NCBI RefSeq assembly: GCF_013369485.1
Contig: NZ_JABWEB010000011.1
Location: 1-64,000, forward strand
DNA length: 64,000 bases
Reading direction: 5' to 3'
Source: Massilia sp. BJB1822
GTDB lineage: Bacteria; Pseudomonadota; Gammaproteobacteria; Burkholderiales; Burkholderiaceae_D
Positions within the stretch are counted from its first letter, which is position 1. The number at the start of each line of letters is the position of its first letter. Shown piece after piece: positions 18,281-27,280 of this stretch. A program made the position numbers and the translations under genes. The notes below the pieces were generated by a model. It saw nothing but the letters and a program-made list of their open reading frames with translations. It did not search any database and was not told the origin of the DNA.

Positions 18281-18754
18281 CTAATACACCGTCACGCCGC
18301 CCGGCGCGGGCAAGCGCTGCTCGCCCTGATTCACGGGATTCAGGATGACGGTAATGGTCGAGGGATAGTCGAAACCGGCGCCGGTATTGCGGTCCACAAT
18401 CAGTCCCGTGCCGAAGGTCAGCACGAGATTGCCCCACAAGCTGGCATTCTGCTTGGACGGCACGCTTTCGCCGGACACGGCTTGCGCGCCCAGCTGGCAA
18501 TCGACATTCAGAGGCTTGAGGCTCTTGCGGATCGTGACGCGGCCGGGCGTGGCGATAAACCACTTGCCCACATCATTGGACAGCACACAGCCCGCGCCCG
18601 CCACCTCGCGGTGGTCGAGAACGGTCTGCACCAGTACTTGCTGCTGGGTGGATTCGGTAAGCGTTGCGCAAGCGCCCAACGCCGCTAGAACAGCGGCGCA
18701 GGCGACGGGCCGCAAAGCGGCCACGCCGGCCGAGAACATCAGCCGGTGGTACAT
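18281..18754 (-). CDS. Putative small lipoprotein
   Basis: A 157-aa hypothetical protein with a lipoprotein signal peptide: the hydrophobic stretch ACAAVLAALGAC ends in lipobox LGAC, Cys near residue 29. The mature part has CVLSNDVGKWFIATPG, a later Cys that may form a disulfide with the first, and LWGNLVLTFGTGLIVDRNTGAGFDYP, a Gly-rich hydrophobic segment typical of small outer-membrane-associated lipoproteins. The start may instead be the Met at residue 6. The function is unknown. The next gene lies 7 bases upstream and probably shares the promoter. Confidence 0.7.
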   Translation of the reverse strand: MYHRLMFSAGVAALRPVACAAVLAALGACATLTESTQQQVLVQTVLDHREVAGAGCVLSNDVGKWFIATPGRVTIRKSLKPLNVDCQLGAQAVSGESVPSKQNASLWGNLVLTFGTGLIVDRNTGAGFDYPSTITVILNPVNQGEQRLPAPGGVTVY

Positions 18755-18761
18755 AGGCGGC

Positions 18762-19145
18762 TTAATTGCCCGCCTGGGATTTTTGTCGTTGCTTCAGACC
18801 CTGGATGACGTTCAGGATGTCTTCCATGCCGCTGCTACCGTCCAGGGCAGAGAAAGCGTCCAGCACTTCATTCAAAACCTGATTCCGCACCGTCGCTTCG
18901 CCGGCACTCACGGCAGTCGGCCGCGCCAAGCTGGACCGGGCACTCACGGTACGTTCGCCTGCTGCCTCTTTTTCCTTCTGGGCAGCCGACTTGCGTCCGC
19001 TCGGAGCCTTGCCATGCTCCAGCGCCGCTTGCCAGATTACCCAGCGGCGTTGCGTTTCAAATACCAGATACTCTTCTGGCTTGTCTTCGCGCCTGCGCAC
19101 GATGTGGCCGTCGCGCTGCGCCCATGCTTCAAATGCTGATCGCAT
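18762..19145 (-). CDS. Hypothetical protein, 127 aa
   Basis: The N-terminal third reads FEAWAQRDGHIVRR, then EEYLVFETQRRWVIWQAAL, a pattern common in small phage-derived or hypothetical proteins with an F-x-W ... T-Q-x-x-W-x-x-W-Q layout. A Lys/Ser-rich linker and a helical C-terminus (LNEVLDAFSALD) follow. No catalytic motif is seen. An AT-rich 400-base region lies upstream. The function is unknown. Confidence 0.6.
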   Translation of the reverse strand: MRSAFEAWAQRDGHIVRRREDKPEEYLVFETQRRWVIWQAALEHGKAPSGRKSAAQKEKEAAGERTVSARSSLARPTAVSAGEATVRNQVLNEVLDAFSALDGSSGMEDILNVIQGLKQRQKSQAGN

Positions 19146-19548
19146 TTTATTCCTTTACATGCTTCGGACTGTTTAAAAACACGAATAAGTTTCCAAATAG
19201 TACCACTTCTTTACGAACAACAACACAATTTTGTTGCTTTACGGAACATTTTTGTAATGAGTGGTGGCCGGGGACAACTAATCAGTGCTCAAACGAACTT
19301 ATGTATATTTATATTTTTTGATCGGCACTAACTACATCTTAGTACCATTTTGATAACTATGAAGCATTATCGGCAATTATTTTTGGGTCTGTTACATTTT
19401 CCTACATTATCCCTCCTCTGGATACCATTTGGTCGAGAAAACTGACGTTTATTTGCAAATATCAGGGCCGCCTTCGCTCTTGCAAGGCCTGCGCGCAGCG
19501 GGCCGTTGCGGTAAGATGCGCGCCAGGAAAACCATAAGGATAAGCACC
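19146..19548. other. AT-rich intergenic region, 403 bases
   Basis: This stretch is clearly richer in A/T than its surroundings and separates the divergent gene at 19145 from xthA. It should hold both promoters. I found no ORF with a good ribosome site, no tRNA and no terminator. A short dyad (CAACA / TGTTG around 19222-19240) is present but of unknown meaning. Confidence 0.5.
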
Positions 19549-20319
19549 ATGAAACTTGCAACCTGGAATGTTAATTCGCTCAACGTAAGATTGGCGCACG
19601 TTTTGAAATGGCTGGAAGAAAACCCGGTCGATGTGTTGTGCATCCAGGAAACAAAATTGACGGACGACAAGTTTCCCATCGCCGCCATCGAGGCGGCCGG
19701 CTACCAGGTCGTGTTCAGCGGCCAGAAGACGTACAACGGCGTGGCGATTTTGTCGCGTTTGCCTATCGAGGATGTAGTTAAGAACAATCCACGCTATGAA
19801 GATGCGCAGCAGCGCATCCTGGCCGCCACCATCGGCGGCGTGCGCGTGGTTTGCGCCTATGTGCCGAACGGCCAGGCCGTTGATACCGAAAAGTACATTT
19901 ACAAGCTGGGCTGGCTGCAATCGTTCCGCGACTGGCTGGCCGACGAACTGGCCCAGCATCCGAACCTGGCCGTGCTGGGTGACTACAATATCGCGCCGGA
20001 AGACCGCGACGTGCACGATCCGGCCGCCTGGGAAGGCCAGGTACTGTGTTCGGACAAGGAAAGGGCCGCGCTGCAAGCCCTGTTCGACCTGGGCCTGCAG
20101 GATTCCTTCCGCCTGTTCGAGCATCCGGAAAAAACCTTCAGCTGGTGGGACTACCGCATGCTGGGCTTCCAGAAGAACAAAGGCCTGCGCATCGACCATA
20201 TCCTGCTGTCGGCGCCGCTGGTGGCGCGCTGCGAGGCCTGCATCATCGACCGCGCGCCGCGCAAATGGGAGCAGCCGTCCGACCACGCGCCGGTGATCGC
20301 CACCCTGATCCCGGCCTAA
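19549..20319 (+). CDS. xthA: Exodeoxyribonuclease III
   Basis: A 256-aa member of the exonuclease/endonuclease/phosphatase fold that repairs abasic sites and removes 3' blocks from DNA. It begins MKLATWNVNSLNVRL. It has the metal-binding Glu in CIQETKL, GDYNIAPEDRDVHDP, and the C-terminal SDHAPVIATL with the catalytic Asp-His pair. The ATG at 19549 is favoured by the family N-terminus; an in-frame 40-codon extension upstream is not conserved-looking. It converges with the GGDEF/EAL gene, with 10 bases between stops. Confidence 0.95.
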   Translation: MKLATWNVNSLNVRLAHVLKWLEENPVDVLCIQETKLTDDKFPIAAIEAAGYQVVFSGQKTYNGVAILSRLPIEDVVKNNPRYEDAQQRILAATIGGVRVVCAYVPNGQAVDTEKYIYKLGWLQSFRDWLADELAQHPNLAVLGDYNIAPEDRDVHDPAAWEGQVLCSDKERAALQALFDLGLQDSFRLFEHPEKTFSWWDYRMLGFQKNKGLRIDHILLSAPLVARCEACIIDRAPRKWEQPSDHAPVIATLIPA

Positions 20320-20329
20320 GCGCCGCTTC

Positions 20330-23242
20330 CTACTCCGCCCTACCCTGCAGCAGATGCTGCGCTTCGGCGCAGGGCACGGGACGGGAGAACAGATAGCCTT
20401 GCGCATGCTGGCAGCCCTGCCGCTGCAAAAGGCCGAACTGGGCTTCCGTCTCCACCCCTTCCGCCACCACCGACAGCTGCAAGCTGTCCGACAGCGCGAT
20501 AATGGCCGCGACGATAGCGCGGTCTTCCGTGCTCTCTTCCAGATCCTTGATGAAGGCGCGATCGATCTTGATCTTGCGCACCGGGAAGCGCTTCAGATAG
20601 GCCAGGCTGGAATAGCCCGTGCCGAAATCGTCGATCGACAGGCGGATGCCCATGGCGTTGATCTGGCCCAGGATTTCCAGGGTTTGCTCGCCATGCTGCA
20701 TCACCGCCGTTTCCGTGATCTCGAATTCGATCAGGGCCGGGTCGATGCCGGTTTCCTCCAGAATGCGGCGGATCGAGGCCACCAGGCCGCGGTGCATGAA
20801 CTGGCGCGGCGACAGGTTGATCGCCAGCGGCACCGGCTGCAAGCCCTGGCGCAGCCATTCCATATTCTGCTCGCAGGCACGGCGTATCACCCACTCGCCG
20901 ACCGGCACGATCAGGCCGTTCTCCTCCATGATGGGGATGAACTGGTCCGGCCCCACCAGACCGTGGCCGGGACGGCGCCAGCGCAGCAGCACTTCCATGG
21001 CGTGCAGGTGGCGCGTGCGGATATCCATGATGGGCTGGAAGTGCAGCTCGAACTGCTGCAGGGACAGCGCGCTGCGCAAGCTGCTTTCCAGTTCGAAGTG
21101 ATGGGCCGCCGCCAGGTTCATCTTCTGGGTGAAGAATTGATAGTTATTGCGGCCGGCCGCCTTGGCGTGGTACATGGCGGCATCGGCGTTGCGCATCAGG
21201 GTCGCCACATCCTGGCCGTCATCCGGATAGATGCAGATGCCGATCGAGGGCGAGATATGCAGCATGCGCCCCTCCAGCGGGAAAGGCGCCGCCAGCGCTT
21301 CGATGATCTTTTCCGCCACCCGGTTCGATTCGCCCACCTCGCCCAGGCCCGGCACCAGCACCACGAATTCGTCGCCGCCCAGGCGCGCCACGGTATCGCT
21401 GGCGCGCACCGCCGCGCACAGGCGGTTGGCCACTTCCTTCAGCAGCTGGTCGCCCGTCATATGGCCGAGCGAATCGTTGATGGTCTTGAAGCGGTCCAGA
21501 TCGATGAACATCACGGCCAGGCGGCGGCTGGAACGCTGGGCCGCCAGCATGGCGCGGTCCAGGCGGTCGGCCAGCAGGGCGCGGTTGGGCAGGCCGGTCA
21601 GGCTGTCGTGATACGCCATGTGGTGCACGCGCGCCTCGGCCTGGCGCCGTTCCACGATTTCGGCCTGCAGCATGGCGTTGGCGCCGGCCAGTTCGGCGGT
21701 GCGCTCCAGCACGCGCACTTCCAGCTCGTCGCGCGCGCGGCGCACCGTTTCCGCCGCTTCGCGCCGCGCCGTCACATCGTCCACCAGCCAGACCGAGCGT
21801 CCGCGCGGCTGTTTCGGATCGAAGGGACGGCCGGACAGGCGCGCCCAGAAGCGGCTGCCGTCCTTGCGCACCAGTTGATATTCGGTGGAACTGACATGCC
21901 CCGCCTCGAAATCGCGCGCCGTGTCGCGCCGCGCCCTGGCCCATTCTTCCAGATCGGGATAGAAGGCTTGCACGCTGATATTGTTCATCTCGCCCGGCGC
22001 GTAACCGAACAGCTCTTCCATCTTGGCGTTGCAGCGCAGATTGCGCCCGCCCTCGCAAACCGAGATGCCCAGCACCGCGCTATCGAGAATGGCCTGGTTT
22101 TCCAGCAGGGCGTTGCGCAGCGATTCCTCGGCCCGTTTGTGCTCGGCGCGGTCTTCGATGATCCATATCGTGCCCTGGGTCGGGTCTTCCGGATTGACCA
22201 CGTAGGCAATCAGCTGCGCCCAGAAGGTGCTGCCATCCTTGCGCTGCATTTCCACTTCGGTCTGGAAGGGCCGCCCCACCGACAGCAGCGGCGAAGCCAG
22301 CACGCCCAGCCGCGCATACGCGTCGTCCGAGGGATACAGGGCGCGGCCCGGCAGGCCCAGGCCTTCCTTGCCCTCGTAGCCGAACATTTCGGAGAAGCCG
22401 CGGTTATAGCGCGTGATCAGGCGGTTGCGCGTGTACAGGATGCAGATCGAAGCATTCGTCATCAGGGCTTCGACTTCCATCTGGTTCTGGCGCGAGTGCG
22501 TCACGTCCTCCAGAATCCAGATGGTGCCGCCCTCGTTGTGTTCCTGGTCCACGGTGCTGGCGCGCACGCGGCACCAGAACAGGCTGCCGTCATGTTTGCG
22601 AAACTGGAATTCGTTCTTTTCGAAGGCGCGGCCCTGGCCCAGCACCGGCCCGGCTTCTCGGCCGAATGCGGCATACACCTCGGGCGAAGGGAAAACCTCC
22701 ACCGCCGGACGGCCCGTGATCTGCTCGCGCCGGTAGCCGAACATCTCGGCCAGGCGCGGATTGCAGCTCAACATGATCTCGTCCTTGGTGAACAGGACGC
22801 CGACCGGCGCATTGTCCAGAATCGCCTTCTGTTCGGCCAGCGCCTTGCCCAGCGCGCGCTGTTCGTGCGGCACTTCGCTCAATTCATGAAAGACGACGGT
22901 GACGCCGGCCGGCCCCATTGCGGCCGGCAGCGGCTTGAGCGCCATGCTGGCGTGGAGATGGCGTCCGCTCTCGGCCTGCAGGCAGATATCGGCATAGTTG
23001 CGCGGCACGGACAGGTCGCCGCCGCAAGCCGCCTTCAGGGCGGCGCTGGTTTCGGCGCGCACATGCGGCGCGATGAAGGCGCTGAGCGGCTGCTCGCGCG
23101 GATCGGTTTCCAGCAAGGCCGCCAGCTCCGCATTCGCCGCCAGCACCCGGCCCGCGCTATCGCACACGCAAGCCGGAACGCCGATCAGCGTCAAAGCCTC
23201 GGCCAGTACATCGGGATTGCTTGAGACTGGGTTCATGTACAC
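20330..23242 (-). CDS. Multi-PAS GGDEF/EAL cyclic-di-GMP protein
   Basis: A 970-aa cytosolic protein: an N-terminal PAS-like region (about 1-125) and three clear PAS/PAC units (about 130-510), each ending in a WxxxxxRPFDP- or GTIWILED-type PAC motif. A coiled coil (about 510-545) leads to a GGDEF domain with an intact RLGGDEF near residue 620 and an EAL domain (about 715-965). The EAL signature reads EVLLRW, keeping the metal-binding Glu, and DFGTGYSSLAYLKRFP is intact, so phosphodiesterase activity is plausible. No membrane segment is seen. The alternative Met at 23236 would remove two residues. Confidence 0.92.
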   Translation of the reverse strand: MYMNPVSSNPDVLAEALTLIGVPACVCDSAGRVLAANAELAALLETDPREQPLSAFIAPHVRAETSAALKAACGGDLSVPRNYADICLQAESGRHLHASMALKPLPAAMGPAGVTVVFHELSEVPHEQRALGKALAEQKAILDNAPVGVLFTKDEIMLSCNPRLAEMFGYRREQITGRPAVEVFPSPEVYAAFGREAGPVLGQGRAFEKNEFQFRKHDGSLFWCRVRASTVDQEHNEGGTIWILEDVTHSRQNQMEVEALMTNASICILYTRNRLITRYNRGFSEMFGYEGKEGLGLPGRALYPSDDAYARLGVLASPLLSVGRPFQTEVEMQRKDGSTFWAQLIAYVVNPEDPTQGTIWIIEDRAEHKRAEESLRNALLENQAILDSAVLGISVCEGGRNLRCNAKMEELFGYAPGEMNNISVQAFYPDLEEWARARRDTARDFEAGHVSSTEYQLVRKDGSRFWARLSGRPFDPKQPRGRSVWLVDDVTARREAAETVRRARDELEVRVLERTAELAGANAMLQAEIVERRQAEARVHHMAYHDSLTGLPNRALLADRLDRAMLAAQRSSRRLAVMFIDLDRFKTINDSLGHMTGDQLLKEVANRLCAAVRASDTVARLGGDEFVVLVPGLGEVGESNRVAEKIIEALAAPFPLEGRMLHISPSIGICIYPDDGQDVATLMRNADAAMYHAKAAGRNNYQFFTQKMNLAAAHHFELESSLRSALSLQQFELHFQPIMDIRTRHLHAMEVLLRWRRPGHGLVGPDQFIPIMEENGLIVPVGEWVIRRACEQNMEWLRQGLQPVPLAINLSPRQFMHRGLVASIRRILEETGIDPALIEFEITETAVMQHGEQTLEILGQINAMGIRLSIDDFGTGYSSLAYLKRFPVRKIKIDRAFIKDLEESTEDRAIVAAIIALSDSLQLSVVAEGVETEAQFGLLQRQGCQHAQGYLFSRPVPCAEAQHLLQGRAE

Positions 23243-23375
23243 CAGAGCACCTTGTGGAAATAAACGCTTCCCATTGGCAATGGATCGCTGTTGGGCAGAT
23301 CATAAACCACAATGATTGCATTCGCCACAATACCCGGACGAATGCGCAGACTCGCCGGGCTAGCTTACAACAAAA

Positions 23376-23424
23376 GAGGCGGCGCGCCTGCTCCTCTGAT
23401 ACAGAAGCCCAGGCGCGCCGCCTC
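23376..23424. terminator. Terminator of the prp operon
   Basis: GAGGCGGCGCGCCTG and CAGGCGCGCCGCCTC form a perfect 15-bp stem with a 19-base loop, in the 249-base gap after prpF. T runs flank the stem on both strands (TTTTG on the prp strand). Confidence 0.8.
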
Positions 23425-23491
23425 AAAAACGATATAAATCAAATCACAGGGCTTGCAAAAAACACTTCACCGCCCGCTTGCAGCTATCTAG

Positions 23492-24682
23492 TTAGAACGC
23501 ATCGCCGGGAACGCGCACCCAGCCCTCCATCAGCACGCGCGCACTGCGGCTCATGATGGCCTTGGTCACGCTCCATTCGCCGTTCTGCTGGCGCGCTTCC
23601 GCGCCCACGCGCAAGGTGCCGGAGGGATGGCCGAAGCGCACCGCCTGGCGTTCGCCGCCGCCGGCCGCCAGATTGACCAGGGTGCCGGGAATGGCGGCGG
23701 CCGTGCCGATGGCGACAGCGGCCGTGCCCATCATCGCGTGATGCAGCTTGCCCATGGACAGGGCGCGCACCAGCAGGTCGATGTCCTCGGCCGCCACCTG
23801 CTTGCCGCTGGACGCGGCATAGCTGCCGGGACGGGCCACGAAAGCGACTTTCGGCGTGTGCTGGCGGGTGGCCGCTTCGTCCACATGCTTGATCAGACCC
23901 ATGCGCACCGCGCCGTGGGCGCGGATGGATTCGAACATGGCCAAGGCTTTGGGATCGCCATTGATCGTTTCCTGCAATTCCGTGCCTTGGTAGCCGATGG
24001 CATCGGCGTTCACGAAGATGGTGGGAATGCCGGCATTGATCATGGTGGCGCGCAGCGTGCCCAGGCCCGGCACTTCCAGGTCATCAACCAGATTCCCGGT
24101 CGGGAACATGGCGCCGCCGCCGCCCTCTTCCTCGGCCGCAGGATCGAGGAATTCGAGCTGCACTTCGGCTGCCGGGAAAGTCACGCCATCCAGTTCGAAG
24201 CCGCCGGTTTCCTGCACCGCGCCATCGGTGACCGGCACATGGGCGACGATGGTCTTGCCGATATTGGCCTGCCAGATGCGCACCGTGGCGATGCCGTTGT
24301 GCGGCACGCGTTCCGCATCCACCAGGCCGGAGGCGATGGCGAAGGAACCGACCGCCGCCGACAGATTGCCGCAATTGCCGCTCCAGTCGACGAAAGGCTT
24401 GTCGATGGAAACCTGGCCGAACAGGTAGTCGACATCATGCTCCGGCCGCTCCGACTTGGACAGGATGACGGCCTTGCTGGTGCTGGAAGTCGCGCCGCCC
24501 ATGCCGTCGATCTGCTTGCCGTAGGGGTCCGGGCTGCCGATCACGCGCAGCAGCAGCGCATCGCGCGCCGCGCCGGGCAGCTGGGCCGCCGCCGGCAGAT
24601 CCTGCAGGCGGAAGAACACGCCCTTGCTGGTGCCGCCACGCATATAGGTGGCGGGGATTTTGATTTGCGCTGGATAAGCCAT
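23492..24682 (-). CDS. prpF: 2-methylaconitate isomerase PrpF
   Basis: A 396-aa protein of the diaminopimelate-epimerase-like fold that isomerises the trans/cis 2-methylaconitate produced by AcnD. The N-terminal motif YMRGGTSKGVFF and the segments IDGMGGATSSTSKAVI and VDWSGNCGNLSAAVG (catalytic Cys region) are characteristic. It sits two bases after acnD in the prpB-prpC-acnD-prpF operon, as in other bacteria that use AcnD instead of PrpD. Confidence 0.95.
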   Translation of the reverse strand: MAYPAQIKIPATYMRGGTSKGVFFRLQDLPAAAQLPGAARDALLLRVIGSPDPYGKQIDGMGGATSSTSKAVILSKSERPEHDVDYLFGQVSIDKPFVDWSGNCGNLSAAVGSFAIASGLVDAERVPHNGIATVRIWQANIGKTIVAHVPVTDGAVQETGGFELDGVTFPAAEVQLEFLDPAAEEEGGGGAMFPTGNLVDDLEVPGLGTLRATMINAGIPTIFVNADAIGYQGTELQETINGDPKALAMFESIRAHGAVRMGLIKHVDEAATRQHTPKVAFVARPGSYAASSGKQVAAEDIDLLVRALSMGKLHHAMMGTAAVAIGTAAAIPGTLVNLAAGGGERQAVRFGHPSGTLRVGAEARQQNGEWSVTKAIMSRSARVLMEGWVRVPGDAF

Positions 24683-24684
24683 GC

Positions 24685-27279
24685 TTACGCCGCCTTTGCC
24701 GATTCAAGGAAGTCCTGGGCGAAGCGCTGCAGCACGCCGCCCGCCTCGTAAATGGAAACCTCTTCCGCCGTATCGAGGCGGCAGGTGACCGGCACCTCGA
24801 CGCGCTCGCCGTTGCGGCGGTGGATCACCAGGGTCAGGTCGGCACGCGGGGTGCGCCCGCCGATCACGTCATAGCTTTCCGTGCCGTCCAGATTCAAGGT
24901 CAGGCGGTTCACGCCCGGCTTGAATTCCAGCGGCAGCACGCCCATGCCCACCAGATTGGTGCGGTGGATGCGCTCGAAACCTTCGGCAACGATGGCTTCC
25001 ACGCCGGCCAGACGCACGCCCTTGGCGGCCCAGTCGCGCGAAGAACCTTGGCCGTAGTCGGCGCCGGCGATCACGATCAGCGGCTGCTTGCGCTCCATAT
25101 AGGTTTCGATGGCTTCCCACATGCGCATCACCTTGCCCTCTGGCTCTACGCGCGCCAGGGATCCGGCTTTCACCTTGCCGTCTTCCAGCACCATCTCGTT
25201 CTTCAGGGTCGGATTGGCGAAGGTGGCGCGCTGCGCCGTCAGATGGTCGCCGCGGTGGGTGGCGTAGGAGTTGAAGTCCTCTTCCGGCAAGCCCATTTTC
25301 GCCAGGTATTCGCCCGCCGCGCTATCAAGCATGATGGCGTTCGACGGCGACAGGTGGTCGGTGGTGATGTTGTCGCCCAGGACGGCCAGCGGCAGCATGC
25401 CTTTCAGCGTGCGTTCGCCGGCCAGCGCGCCTTCCCAGTAGGGTGGACGGCGGATATAGGTGCTCGGCGCGCGCCAGTCGTACAGCGGGCTGACTTGCTC
25501 GCCCGTGTCCTGCCGTGGCGCGAACATCGGGATATACACCTTACGGAAATGGTCGGGCTTGACGCTGGATGCGACGATGGCGTCGATTTCCGCATCGCTC
25601 GGCCAGATGTCTTTCAGCGTGATTGGCTGGCCGTTGGCGTCGGTGCCCAGCACATCCTTCTCGATATCGAAGCGGATGGTGCCGGCGATGGCGTAAGCCA
25701 CCACCAGCGGCGGCGAAGCGAGGAAGGCTTGCTTGGCGTAAGGGTGGATGCGGCCATCGAAGTTGCGGTTGCCGGAAAGGACGGCGGTGGCGTACAGGTC
25801 GCGCTCCACCACTTCCTTCTGGATCACCGGGTCGAGCGCGCCGGACATGCCGTTGCAGGAAGTGCAGGCATAGGCCACCACGCCGAAGCCCAGCTTTTCC
25901 AGGTCGGGCAGCAGGCCCGCTTCTTCCAGGTAAAGGGTGACAGCCTTGGAGCCGGGCGCCAGCGAGCTTTTCACCCAGGGCTTGCGCAACAGGCCGCGCT
26001 GGTTGGCGTTGCGCGCCAGCAGACCGGCGGCAATCATATTGCGCGGGTTGTTGGTGTTAGTGCAGCTGGTAATGGCGGCGATGATGACGGCGCCGTCGGG
26101 CATCAGGCCAGGTTCGTTCTCCACCTTGCCGCTGATGCCGCGCGCGGCCAGCTCGGAGGTCGGCACGCGCTTGTGCGGATTGGACGGGCCGGCGATATTG
26201 CGCACCACGCTGGACAGGTCGAACTTCAGCACGCGTTCGTATTCAGCGGCTTTCAGGCCATCGGCCCACAGGCCGGTTTCTTTCGCATAGTCTTCCACCA
26301 GCTTGACCAGTTCATCGTCGCGGCCAGTCAGCTTCAGGTATTTGATGGTCTGCTCGTCGATGTAGAACATCGCGGCGGTGGCGCCGAATTCCGGCGCCAT
26401 ATTCGAGATAGTGGCGCGGTCGCCCAGGGTCAGGGCGGCGGCGCCTTCGCCATAGAACTCCAGATAGGAGGACACGACTTTTTCCTTGCGCAGGAATTCG
26501 GTCAGCGCCAGCACGGTGTCGGTGGCGGTGATGCCGGGCTGCGGCTTGCCGCTCAGCTCGACGCCGATGATGTCGGGCAAGCGCATCCACGAGGCGCGGC
26601 CCAGCATCACGCTTTCCGCTTCCAGGCCGCCGACGCCGATGGCGATCACGCCCAGCGCATCGACCATGGGCGTGTGCGAATCGGTGCCGACCAGGGTGTC
26701 GGGATACGCTACCCCATCGCTGACCTGGATCACCGGCGACATGCGCTCCAGATTGATCTGGTGCAGGATGCCGTTGCCGGGCGGGATCACGTCCACGTTT
26801 TTGAAGGCCAGCTTGGTCCAGTTGATGAAGTCGAAGCGGTCTTCGTTGCGGCGGTCCTCGATGGCGCGGTTTTTTGCAAAAGCATCGGGATCGAAACCGC
26901 CGCATTCCACGGCCAGCGAATGGTCAACCACCAATTGGGTCGGCACCACCGGGTTGACCATGGCCGGGTCGCCCCCCTGCTCGGCGATGGCGTCGCGCAG
27001 GCCGGCCAGATCGACCAGGGCGGTCTGGCCCAGGATGTCGTGGCAGACCACGCGCGCCGGGAACCAGGGGAAATCCAGATCGCGCTTGCGCTCGATCAGT
27101 TGCGACAGCGAGGCGTTCAGCGTCGCGGGTTCGCAGCGGCGCACCAGGTTCTCGGCCAGTACGCGCGAGGTATAGGGCAGCTTGGCGTAGGAGCCTGGCT
27201 GGATGGCATCGACAGCGGCGCGCGCGTCGAAGTAATCCAGCTTGGTGCCGGGCAGCTGTTTGCGGAATGCGGCGTTCAT
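24685..27279 (-). CDS. acnD: Fe/S-dependent 2-methylisocitrate dehydratase
   Basis: An 864-aa aconitase-superfamily enzyme that dehydrates 2-methylcitrate to 2-methylaconitate in propionate breakdown. The cluster cysteines are visible in SCTNTNNPRN (near residue 404) and CTSCNG (near 470 and 473). Other aconitase motifs are VGTDSHTPM and GADYGQGSSRDWAAKG. The ATG at 27279 gives MNAAFRKQLPGT, typical of AcnD; a longer frame reaches into prpC. The context with prpF argues for AcnD over AcnA. Confidence 0.95.
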   Translation of the reverse strand: MNAAFRKQLPGTKLDYFDARAAVDAIQPGSYAKLPYTSRVLAENLVRRCEPATLNASLSQLIERKRDLDFPWFPARVVCHDILGQTALVDLAGLRDAIAEQGGDPAMVNPVVPTQLVVDHSLAVECGGFDPDAFAKNRAIEDRRNEDRFDFINWTKLAFKNVDVIPPGNGILHQINLERMSPVIQVSDGVAYPDTLVGTDSHTPMVDALGVIAIGVGGLEAESVMLGRASWMRLPDIIGVELSGKPQPGITATDTVLALTEFLRKEKVVSSYLEFYGEGAAALTLGDRATISNMAPEFGATAAMFYIDEQTIKYLKLTGRDDELVKLVEDYAKETGLWADGLKAAEYERVLKFDLSSVVRNIAGPSNPHKRVPTSELAARGISGKVENEPGLMPDGAVIIAAITSCTNTNNPRNMIAAGLLARNANQRGLLRKPWVKSSLAPGSKAVTLYLEEAGLLPDLEKLGFGVVAYACTSCNGMSGALDPVIQKEVVERDLYATAVLSGNRNFDGRIHPYAKQAFLASPPLVVAYAIAGTIRFDIEKDVLGTDANGQPITLKDIWPSDAEIDAIVASSVKPDHFRKVYIPMFAPRQDTGEQVSPLYDWRAPSTYIRRPPYWEGALAGERTLKGMLPLAVLGDNITTDHLSPSNAIMLDSAAGEYLAKMGLPEEDFNSYATHRGDHLTAQRATFANPTLKNEMVLEDGKVKAGSLARVEPEGKVMRMWEAIETYMERKQPLIVIAGADYGQGSSRDWAAKGVRLAGVEAIVAEGFERIHRTNLVGMGVLPLEFKPGVNRLTLNLDGTESYDVIGGRTPRADLTLVIHRRNGERVEVPVTCRLDTAEEVSIYEAGGVLQRFAQDFLESAKAA

Positions 27280-27280
27280 A

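Noticed and set aside
20354..23224. Open frame of about 950 codons on the + strand opposite the GGDEF/EAL gene
   Set aside because: It mirrors the real gene codon for codon, is rich in His, Gln, Arg and Ala as expected for antisense of GC-rich coding DNA, and has no family features.
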